Shown: positions 25,849 to 32,835 of the stretch, piece by piece
Position numbering within the stretch: the first letter of the stretch is position 1
How the letters are laid out: each line of letters starts with the position of its first letter
Assembly: GCA_045222555.1 (NCBI GenBank)
Contig: JBGUYY010000029.1
Location: 62,001 to 126,000, forward strand
Length of the DNA: 64,000 nt
Direction of reading: 5' to 3'
DNA from: UBA1756 sp045222555
GTDB taxonomy: Bacteria > Bacteroidota > Bacteroidia > Bacteroidales > WCHB1-69
The notes under the pieces: model-generated
The model's input: the letters and a program-made list of their open reading frames with translations, nothing else
The model's database searches: none
What the model was told of the DNA's origin: nothing
Made by a program: the position numbers and the translations under genes

Positions 25849-26730
25849 ATGGGCTTAGATCTTTACTCCCGAAGAGAATACAAGCAAGGGAAGTTTGTCT
25901 ATCTGCTTGATGATGAAGAGAAAACGGCGTGGATTGCCAAAGGCCATATTGGCCGGTGCCGCCGCTACCGTCTGCCCGACCACGTGATGGTTGATGGGGA
26001 ACGCTATACCATTGAGAGTGTGGAAGCCGGGGCATACGGTTCTCCACGCACCCTCCGACATTTGGTATTCCCCGACACTTTCAACTATGTGCACGAATGG
26101 GCGTTTCATTGCAACAATTTGCGTTCTGTGTATATTGGCAAAGGTCTGGATTATATAGACAGCTGGACCTTCTGCCATTGTAACAAACCGCGAACCTTCC
26201 GCATTGACAACGACAACCCCTATTTGAAATATGAAAACGGGATGGTCTTGTCAAAGGACGGGAAAAAATTGTGGACTTCGCTTGTTGAACGCCCTCACGT
26301 CATCATTCCCGAAGGGGTGGAGGAAATCCATGATTGCGTTTTTATGGATGATTACACGTTGGAGTCTGTCACCTTTCCGAAAACCCTACGCAAGATGGGG
26401 GACAATAGTTTTGGCAACTGCCCGAAACTCCATAAAGTGGTGTTGCCCGAAGGTTTTGAGGAGTGTGTGGTGCAGAGTTTTATGGAAGATGTGAATCTGA
26501 CCCACATAGATCTGCCCAGCACACTTACAGATTTGGGATTGCAAACATTTGTCGGGTGCTCCAATTTGAAGACTATCATACTAAGGTCGCCGATAGTAGC
26601 TAATGGCTTTAGGGCTTTTGATGAACCCACTGCCACCTGCTGTTTGTACGTGCCATCCGAGCTTGTGGAAAAGTATAGACAGGACCCGTACTGGAGCATG
26701 TTCCCGAATATTCTCCCAATAGAACAATAG
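25849..26730 (+). CDS. BspA-type leucine-rich-repeat protein, cytoplasmic
   Basis: 293 residues with five to six LRR_5 units of about 23 residues: LRHLVFPDTFNYVHEWAFHC, LRSVYIGKGLDYIDSWTF, VIIPEGVEEIHDCVFMDD, LESVTFPKTLRKMGDNSFGN, LHKVVLPEGFEECVVQSF and THIDLPSTLTDLGLQTFVGC. This is the BspA pattern in which I-P-x-G-V-x-x-I-x-x-x-A-F repeats form a curved binding surface. Most relatives in Bacteroidota are secreted, but no signal peptide is visible here, so it would act inside the cell, like the WG proteins nearby. It fits a role as an interaction module. Confidence 0.75.
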   Translation: MGLDLYSRREYKQGKFVYLLDDEEKTAWIAKGHIGRCRRYRLPDHVMVDGERYTIESVEAGAYGSPRTLRHLVFPDTFNYVHEWAFHCNNLRSVYIGKGLDYIDSWTFCHCNKPRTFRIDNDNPYLKYENGMVLSKDGKKLWTSLVERPHVIIPEGVEEIHDCVFMDDYTLESVTFPKTLRKMGDNSFGNCPKLHKVVLPEGFEECVVQSFMEDVNLTHIDLPSTLTDLGLQTFVGCSNLKTIILRSPIVANGFRAFDEPTATCCLYVPSELVEKYRQDPYWSMFPNILPIEQ

Positions 26731-26753
26731 CAGACCGAAAGCGTAAAATAGAA

Positions 26754-27143
26754 ATGGAAAGGAAAATACTAATCAAATTAGCCGTTGTCGGAAGCCGGAG
26801 CTTCACCGACTACGGACTCCTTGCTGGTGAGATTGAAAGCACGTACAAGGAATTTGAGATAGAGTGTATCATTTCAGGAGGAGCGAGGGGCGCGGACACA
26901 TTGGGCGCACAATTCGCAAAAGAGAAAGGGATACCGCTTGTCGAGCTTAAACCGGAATGGGAAAAATACGGCAAGAAGGCCGGCTTTATACGCAATATTG
27001 ATGTCATCAACGAATGCACCCACTGCATCGCATTCTGGGATGGTGAGAGTCGCGGGACGAAGCACGATATAGACCTTTGCGATCAAAGAGGCAAACCCTG
27101 CAAGGTGGTGCCGGTAAACGGTGCGGAAAATCAGAGGAGGTAA
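26754..27143 (+). CDS. SLOG-fold (DUF2493) nucleotide-sensor-like protein
   Basis: 129 residues. KLAVVGSRSFTDY and ECIISGGARGADTLGAQFAKEK are the paired Rossmann glycine motifs of the DUF2493/YspA branch of the SLOG superfamily. KPEWEKYGKKAGFIRN and HCIAFWDGESRGTKHDI are also typical. SLOG proteins are proposed to bind nucleotide-derived ligands, and the DUF2493 branch is common on phages and mobile elements. This supports an accessory or conflict-related nature for the surrounding island. It lies 24 bases after the LRR gene and 11 before the next start. Confidence 0.85.
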   Translation: MERKILIKLAVVGSRSFTDYGLLAGEIESTYKEFEIECIISGGARGADTLGAQFAKEKGIPLVELKPEWEKYGKKAGFIRNIDVINECTHCIAFWDGESRGTKHDIDLCDQRGKPCKVVPVNGAENQRR

Positions 27144-27154
27144 ACGATAAGACT

Positions 27155-28414
27155 ATGATTCCAAAACAAAAGTTTATGAAAGATTTTATGGATAAAGACA
27201 ACAAGGTAAAGACTTTCGGTATTATTACAGGTGAGAATCCGATGGGGAGCGGGTTGCCTGAGCAAGAGAATGTTCAAAGAACTGACAAGTTGTGCAGCTA
27301 TCTGCAAATTCGTCAATTTTTATGGTTCCAGACAAAGGGGAAATATGGGACTTCCGAACATCCTTTTATGATATATAATTGTGCCCTTGGGGATATGAAG
27401 ATGATTGGCAAAACTTTTGACCAAGAGAGCTTTATCTTTGCGGTCGTCAATCCCAGTGCAGATGGATCAGAGGTCGTGTTTTCTTACTATCAGAAAATGT
27501 GCCAATATATTGAAAGCAAGACCGAATCTGTTAGATGGGATGATATTACGGATGATTTGTTCGCTTCTATCGGAAAAAAGTTCAACTTCACAATTCCTTT
27601 TGATGTGTTTGCCAAGCAAGTGGAGGATGTGAATAAAATGATTTTGGAAAGATGTAACAAGCACGAACAGTATCTTTTATCACACGAAAGATTGATTTCT
27701 GAGAGTATTTCAGATGATTTCACATTTAATGGCCGAAGATTAAAAAGGGCACAATTGTATGGTACCCATTACGAGAAATTTTTAGAGCCACCAATGTGCA
27801 CAGGTAGTTATAACGCAATAAAAACCCTTGCGGTATTCACTGCTGAGGATTCCAATTTCCAAGCCTCTGCAAGTAGTGAAAACAGACCTTCGCAAAATAG
27901 CCTTTATCGGAATTTGAAAAGAAGTAAATATGTCATTAAAAATCTTAATGGGAACTTCGGCATCACTAAAAATCCCTATATGGTTTTGAACATACAATTA
28001 AATACCTGCAAATTTCTTTGTGGCAAATATGAGCGAACCTCATTTGTATTCCATAGGTTATTGGATGATGGCACACTTATGTCAGAGTATTGGGAAAAGG
28101 CTGACGTGAACAAACCATATAGCAAGGATGGTAATGACTATATTAAAAAAGATGAAACCACAGAATGGATTGACATGAAAGCTGCTGATGATTTCTATAC
28201 GATCGTAGGGAAAACATTCAAATACCAAATACCTTTCCACTATCTGATGGAATGCAACCGTATCATCAATGAGGACTTTGAGGAAAAGATTGAATATCTG
28301 AACAAACGTGGTGTCGTTCAAACCAAGGACAATCTCATGCACATGATTATGGGGGTTGGTCAGTTTCCTTTCAGATATCGTAGGTCAATACTTAAAAATT
28401 TAAATTCGGACTAA
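27155..28414 (+). CDS. Hypothetical protein made of two copies of one domain
   Basis: 419 residues. Residues about 15-175 and 215-385 are clearly related: TFGIITGENP / TLAVFTAEDS; GTSEHPFMIYNCALGDMKMI / GITKNPYMVLNIQLNTCKFL; FIFAVVNPSADGSEVVFSYY / FVFHRLLDDGTLMSEYW; WDDITDDLFASIGKKFNFTI / DMKAADDFYTIVGKTFKYQI. A helical linker (EDVNKMILERCNK...) separates the copies. No named family recognised. ATG 27155 is used since the frame from 27077 overlaps the SLOG gene; GAGGAGG near 27133 is somewhat distant from it. The intragenic duplication suggests a pseudo-dimeric binding fold. AT content is higher than in the genes just upstream. Confidence 0.55.
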   Translation: MIPKQKFMKDFMDKDNKVKTFGIITGENPMGSGLPEQENVQRTDKLCSYLQIRQFLWFQTKGKYGTSEHPFMIYNCALGDMKMIGKTFDQESFIFAVVNPSADGSEVVFSYYQKMCQYIESKTESVRWDDITDDLFASIGKKFNFTIPFDVFAKQVEDVNKMILERCNKHEQYLLSHERLISESISDDFTFNGRRLKRAQLYGTHYEKFLEPPMCTGSYNAIKTLAVFTAEDSNFQASASSENRPSQNSLYRNLKRSKYVIKNLNGNFGITKNPYMVLNIQLNTCKFLCGKYERTSFVFHRLLDDGTLMSEYWEKADVNKPYSKDGNDYIKKDETTEWIDMKAADDFYTIVGKTFKYQIPFHYLMECNRIINEDFEEKIEYLNKRGVVQTKDNLMHMIMGVGQFPFRYRRSILKNLNSD

Positions 28415-28415
28415 G

Positions 28416-28613
28416 ATGCCGAAAAACAGAGCATCGAAACTGGTTGCCATGCATTGTTCCGCCGATGTGGGATGGCTAAACCATCCAGGATCTTTTGGCG
28501 GGCATAAGCCAAGGCGTGGCAGACACAGACGGGTGAGCGGCTTGGTGCGCGCATCACTGAAGGAAGAATTGAGAAAAAAGCTGAAGGAGGATTTGGCAAA
28601 TCCGAAGTTGTAA
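28416..28613 (+). CDS. Small basic protein at the end of the island
   Basis: 65 residues, strongly basic (GGHKPRRGRHRRVSGLVRAS) with an amphipathic C-terminal helix (LKEELRKKLKEDL). It starts two bases after the stop of the preceding gene, a spacing typical of coupled genes. Nucleic-acid binding is plausible from charge only. Its stop is three bases from the stop of the convergent gene on the other strand. No homologue recognised. Confidence 0.45.
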   Translation: MPKNRASKLVAMHCSADVGWLNHPGSFGGHKPRRGRHRRVSGLVRASLKEELRKKLKEDLANPKL

Positions 28614-28616
28614 TTT

Positions 28617-30215
28617 TTATGAGGGGCGATTACAACTTTCAACTTTCCCCTCATCGGAACCAGCAGGGAACATCTTGCCGTCAAGGAAGGCAATCACATC
28701 GTCGGGTGAGAGATACCCTTTGTAGCTTTTCGGGATGATGTATGAAAGTGATATGACCCCCATATTGGCGAGCTTGAATTCCAGATTGCTTATCCTGTCC
28801 TTCAACGGGGTGAGCTGCTGCTGGTGGAACTTGTTGGTGATTTCTCCATCCTGCAGTTGCTGTTTGAGCTGCTTCTTCTGGATTTTCAGAACGTTGAGTT
28901 GCAGCCGAAGCTCCTCGTGCTTCCTGCTGTAGTCGGCATACCACTCCTCGAATTTTTCCCGCTTGCTTTCAAGGTATTCTTTGAGCAGGGTGATCCGCAT
29001 CGTCTCCATTGCCTGGCTCTTGGTTTCCAGCTCCTTTGTGCTGGCCTTTTCGTTCTCCACTATTGTCTGACGCAGAACGAGGTTCTCGCGCTGGAGGAGG
29101 GAGACCATCTTTTCGGTCAGACTGTCACCCCTGTCGTTGGTTTCCAGCAGTTTCACCACCTCTTCCAACGAGTAGGCCTCATATCGTTCCTTCGCCTCAT
29201 CGTAGCGTTTGTTCACCCCGGTGAAGGATGACCAAACCTCCTTGAAAGGGACTGGGAACGTATAAGATTCGCACTTTCCCTGCGGGTTGACGATGCCGCA
29301 GTGGTTACGGCCCGACAGCGGACTTCCCGCAATATGATAGGTAAGCCACGTGTTTTTGCGGTACCGTCCGATGATGGCGGGGACGCACGTCAACCACCAT
29401 TCGATGTACACGCCCAGTGTGGGGCGGTTGAATCCGCTGGTTCCGACGTAGGCGAGGCCGCTCTGTATTGGTACCGGTGCGAGGAACATACGGCTGTCGT
29501 TAAGGATCTGCTCGCGGTGGTCAAGGAAGAAGAAGGCGTGGTCGGTGAAAAAGTTCTTGGCTTGCATACGTTGCTTTTCCATGTCTGGTGATGTCTGTTG
29601 TTCTGCGGTCTTCTTGTGCCCGACAATAAGGTATTGTCCTGTGGTGTCCAATTTCATCCGGTTGTCGATGTGTGGAAGTGCCTCCACCCTCGGATAGCAT
29701 TGCAGGGTGCGCCCGTTGAGCAGGGTGATGGTCATTTTTTCGTGGTCAACCGTAGGATGCTGTCCGATTTTGGTGCTTCCGTTGCTGGGATTCTTGTTTT
29801 CGGTTTCCATTTTTTTGTCTGTTTTGTTTTTGATGGCTGTTTTTTCTTCTTGTACGATGTTTCTCATCTTTGTCCAATGCACATTGTGGATGGCTTGGGG
29901 ATAGCTGTTCCGGTGGAATTGGATGTTTTTGCCGCAGTGAGGGCAATAGGCATTGATCTCCCAATAGCCGCCGCTGTTGACGCTGCCGGCCCATTGGGTG
30001 ATGTAGGCCGTCCTGCCGCATTCGGGGCATCGGATATGGTATTCCTTGTGCTGCCAGCAGGCCACCAACTCGGCTATGCTTATCTTCCTCTCGTAGGCGC
30101 AGGCACCCAGTCCGCCGGCTGAGAATCTCGTGATTCCCAGAGCATAGAGCTCAGGCTTGTCTAATATGTTCTGCATCTTCTCGTACAATAGTGAGAATGG
30201 TATTTTTTCGTCCAT
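28617..30215 (-). CDS. Zinc-ribbon and coiled-coil protein, function unknown
   Basis: 532 residues. Near residues 60-100, CPECGR and CPHCGKN make a four-Cys zinc ribbon. The middle (about 180-330) is globular with SRMFLAPVPIQSGLAYVG and WWLTCVPAIIGRYRKNTW. Residues about 360-490 form a long charged coiled coil. The end (PKSYKGYLSPDDVIAFLDGK) is a small globular tail. Start codon 30215 (MDEKIPFSLL) is chosen because upstream codons are atypical and encode a hairpin region. It converges on the island genes. It may be a DNA- or RNA-binding accessory protein; no family recognised. Confidence 0.6.
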   Translation of the reverse strand: MDEKIPFSLLYEKMQNILDKPELYALGITRFSAGGLGACAYERKISIAELVACWQHKEYHIRCPECGRTAYITQWAGSVNSGGYWEINAYCPHCGKNIQFHRNSYPQAIHNVHWTKMRNIVQEEKTAIKNKTDKKMETENKNPSNGSTKIGQHPTVDHEKMTITLLNGRTLQCYPRVEALPHIDNRMKLDTTGQYLIVGHKKTAEQQTSPDMEKQRMQAKNFFTDHAFFFLDHREQILNDSRMFLAPVPIQSGLAYVGTSGFNRPTLGVYIEWWLTCVPAIIGRYRKNTWLTYHIAGSPLSGRNHCGIVNPQGKCESYTFPVPFKEVWSSFTGVNKRYDEAKERYEAYSLEEVVKLLETNDRGDSLTEKMVSLLQRENLVLRQTIVENEKASTKELETKSQAMETMRITLLKEYLESKREKFEEWYADYSRKHEELRLQLNVLKIQKKQLKQQLQDGEITNKFHQQQLTPLKDRISNLEFKLANMGVISLSYIIPKSYKGYLSPDDVIAFLDGKMFPAGSDEGKVESCNRPS

Positions 30216-30656
30216 AATGAATCGTTTTAATGTTGTTAATGAAAATGTGATAGGGGAGCGCATAGGAATTTTGGTGCGCCGGTTTGACCGCAACAATGTG
30301 CGGGGCATTATGCCTTTACGGGAAATTGTGGGCTCTCATCGCTCGGTCCCGGTTGCCTGTACTCCGGAAGGTTCTGTGCCGAAGATGAGAAACGCGGTGT
30401 CCTTTTTCGCTAAAGAACACCGCGTATGGCTGGTTGTTGTTTAGCGCGTTTTTTAGAGAGGTTGGCAAGTTGACTTAAATCCGTTCCTCTTTCTCATCTG
30501 AGTGCAAAAGTACAATGTCTCTCTGAACTGTGAACGGCTGTCCCCATTTTTTTATGAACAATTTTATGAAACCATATCATCACATCCAACACGAAGAATC
30601 CCCCACATCCTTGCAGATGTGGGGGATTCTTCGTGTTGTGAGGATAGACGAAGTGA
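30216..30656 (-). promoter_or_regulatory. Leader and promoter region of the zinc-ribbon gene
   Basis: On the minus strand TACTTTTG (30512-30505) is a -7 box; it would give a leader of about 285 bases. In that leader ACGCGGTGT (30392-30400) pairs with ACACCGCGT (30417-30425), extended by CCTTT/AAAGA-type pairing, a hairpin that could attenuate transcription. No gene is supported in this 441-base interval apart from the hairpin of the S46 operon at 30588-30637. Confidence 0.4.
30588..30637 (-). terminator. Strong hairpin ending the S46 peptidase operon
   Basis: A perfect 22-base-pair stem: 30588-30609 pairs with 30616-30637 around a six-base loop (CTTGCA). It lies 20 bases beyond the stop codon of the leftward S46 gene. 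There is no T-run immediately after the stem, but its length and position make a terminator or 3' mRNA-stabilising hairpin the best reading. Confidence 0.75.
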
Positions 30657-32807
30657 TTACTTCACAATCTCCATCTCATCAATGAAACGTTTCGCACCGG
30701 CGAACTTGTCCACCACAAACAACACGTAGCGGATGTCCACGCAGATGCAACGCTGCAGTTCGGTGTCGAAGATGATGTCGCTGCACAATGCCTCGATGTT
30801 GCCGTCGAAAGCACAGCCGATCAATTCGCCATTGCCGTTCAAAACAGGACTGCCGGAGTTACCGCCGGTGATGTCGTTGTTGGTGATGAAGCAGACCGGC
30901 AGCTTGCCGTCCTTCATGGCATACTGGCCAAAATCCTTGTCGAGGATGAGTTTCTTCAGTTTCGGGTTTACGTCGAACTCGGGATCGTTCGGAATCTCTT
31001 TCTCAAGGATACCTTCAGCGGTGGTGTAGTGCAGGTACTGCACACCGTCAGACGGATAGTAGTCGCACACGGTGCCATAGGTGCAGCGCATGGTGGAGTT
31101 GGCATCTGGATACATGGCCTGACCTTTCTGCATGTCCATCAAAGCAGCCATATAGATACGGCGCGGGGTGGTGAGCTTGTTGTTGGCGCTCAAGTAAATA
31201 CCCTGATATTTGATGACGTGTGCAAGCATGGCTTTGAAATAGGTGTAAAGCGGGTCATTGTCGAGGACTTTCTGGGAAGGTTTCGACAAATATTTGGCGA
31301 GGTTGGCTTCACTGCCATAAACCGACTTGTCCATGCATGCCTTGGCAAATGCGTCGAAGTCGCCTTTGTAGCTCTTGTTAATGTACTCGAAGATGCCTTC
31401 CGGCTGGTAGTCGGCGGGCAGCTGCTGCATGAGGCGCAGGGTAGCGGCAATCACATTCTGCTCGGTCAGACGGTCGGCACCGGTCATATATTCACAGTAG
31501 CTGTTGAGGATTTCGTTCTTCTCGCTTTGGGTAGCGGCTTCGGTGGGCAGCTTGGGCAGGTTGTAGGGTGCGAACAACAGTTTGGAGTTGCGGAGGCTCA
31601 TGTTGGTGTACATGAAAGCACGCATGGCCTGTGCATCCACTTCGGCGCAAGCCTTTTCGATTTTCTCCAACGGATTGCCATAGAGTTCTTTGCGCTTGTT
31701 GTCAGCGTTGATCCACTTGATAAGTTCAGCCTCCTGAGCGGCTTTCTTGTCGGCGATGCCGAGTTTGATCAAGCTGGCATACTGGCCCTTCTGGTTCTTC
31801 CACATGTTCGACATGCTGGCATAGTCGGAAGCGTAGGCGATGCGCACCTCGTCGCGGGCGTTCATCTGTTCGCGGATGACGGGCAGAATCACGTCCAAAG
31901 CCTCGAAGATGGGCTTGTTCTGGCACTCGAGGGTCTGGCGCACCTCGTAGGAGGTCATGTAGCGGGTGGTGTGCCCCGGCACGCCCCAAACCATAGCGTA
32001 GTCGCCATAGTTGATACCTTTCAAGCTGATGGGCAGCGAGTATTTGGGCTTCATCGGAACATTGTCCTTCGAATATTCGGCCGGACTTCCATCAGGAGCC
32101 GTGTAGATACGGAACATCGAGAAGTCGCCGGTGTGGCGGGGCCATACCCAGTTGTCGGTCTCATCGCCAAATTTGCCGATGCTGCTCGGGGGCGCACCCA
32201 CCAGACGCACGTCGCGATAAACCTCATACACAAACATATAATATTCATTTCCATCGAAGAAATCTTTGATAACGGCTTTGTAACGGCCGTTCTCTTCTGC
32301 CTCGTTGATGAGGTCGGTAGAGACTTTCTTGATGGCCTTCTGGCGCTCTGAATTTTTGGTGTCGGCGGTCACGCCTTCCAACACTTTCGCGGTGACATCT
32401 TCCATGCGCACAAGGAAGGTGGCGGTAAGCCCCGGGTTGGTAAGCTCTTCATCGTAGCTGGCGGCCCAGAAACCGTCTTTCAGGTAGTCGTGGTCGGTGG
32501 TGGAGTGGTCGGCGATGCTGCTGTAGCCGCAGTGGTGGTTGGTGAGCATCAAACCCTTGTCGGAGATGATTTCACCCGTGCAGAAGTGCTGTCCGTCGTT
32601 GCCCAATTCCACGATGGCATCCTTGAGCGAGGAGTTGTTGATGTCCCACATCTGGTCAGCCGTCAGGTGCAGACCGAGTTTCTGCATGGTGGCGTAGTTG
32701 TAGTCTTTCACAAACATGGGAAGCCACATGCCTTCATCAGGCGGGTTGGTGGCGCCGGCAGTCAGGAACAGACAGGCCAGCAGAGGTAACAGAAAGAATT
32801 TTTTCAT
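30657..32807 (-). CDS. S46 dipeptidyl-peptidase, DPP7-like (copy 2)
   Basis: 716 residues with signal peptide (MKKFFLLPLLACLFLTAGA). Catalytic His lies in LTNHHCGY (H91/H92), the Ser in GGNSGSP (S651), and an acidic partner probably in WPRHTGDFS. AFDGN puts Gly (G669) at the position that separates DPP7 (Gly) from the Asp/Glu-specific DPP11 (Arg), so a preference for hydrophobic residues is inferred. The enzyme releases dipeptides from oligopeptide N termini in the periplasm, supporting growth on protein. It lies 28 bases after its paralogue in one operon. Length is normal for S46. Confidence 0.92.
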   Translation of the reverse strand: MKKFFLLPLLACLFLTAGATNPPDEGMWLPMFVKDYNYATMQKLGLHLTADQMWDINNSSLKDAIVELGNDGQHFCTGEIISDKGLMLTNHHCGYSSIADHSTTDHDYLKDGFWAASYDEELTNPGLTATFLVRMEDVTAKVLEGVTADTKNSERQKAIKKVSTDLINEAEENGRYKAVIKDFFDGNEYYMFVYEVYRDVRLVGAPPSSIGKFGDETDNWVWPRHTGDFSMFRIYTAPDGSPAEYSKDNVPMKPKYSLPISLKGINYGDYAMVWGVPGHTTRYMTSYEVRQTLECQNKPIFEALDVILPVIREQMNARDEVRIAYASDYASMSNMWKNQKGQYASLIKLGIADKKAAQEAELIKWINADNKRKELYGNPLEKIEKACAEVDAQAMRAFMYTNMSLRNSKLLFAPYNLPKLPTEAATQSEKNEILNSYCEYMTGADRLTEQNVIAATLRLMQQLPADYQPEGIFEYINKSYKGDFDAFAKACMDKSVYGSEANLAKYLSKPSQKVLDNDPLYTYFKAMLAHVIKYQGIYLSANNKLTTPRRIYMAALMDMQKGQAMYPDANSTMRCTYGTVCDYYPSDGVQYLHYTTAEGILEKEIPNDPEFDVNPKLKKLILDKDFGQYAMKDGKLPVCFITNNDITGGNSGSPVLNGNGELIGCAFDGNIEALCSDIIFDTELQRCICVDIRYVLFVVDKFAGAKRFIDEMEIVK

Positions 32808-32835
32808 AGAAATACTTTTAGTTAATAGTGAATAA

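Noticed and set aside
1638..30215. Calling the accessory region a phage, ICE or transposon
   Set aside because: No integrase, transposase, relaxase, conjugation or structural gene and no flanking repeats were found, so only accessory island is justified.
31029..32351. 440-codon open frame on the plus strand
   Set aside because: Antisense to the S46 peptidase gene, which has clear catalytic motifs and a signal peptide; the shadow is His/Val/Gly-rich without motifs.
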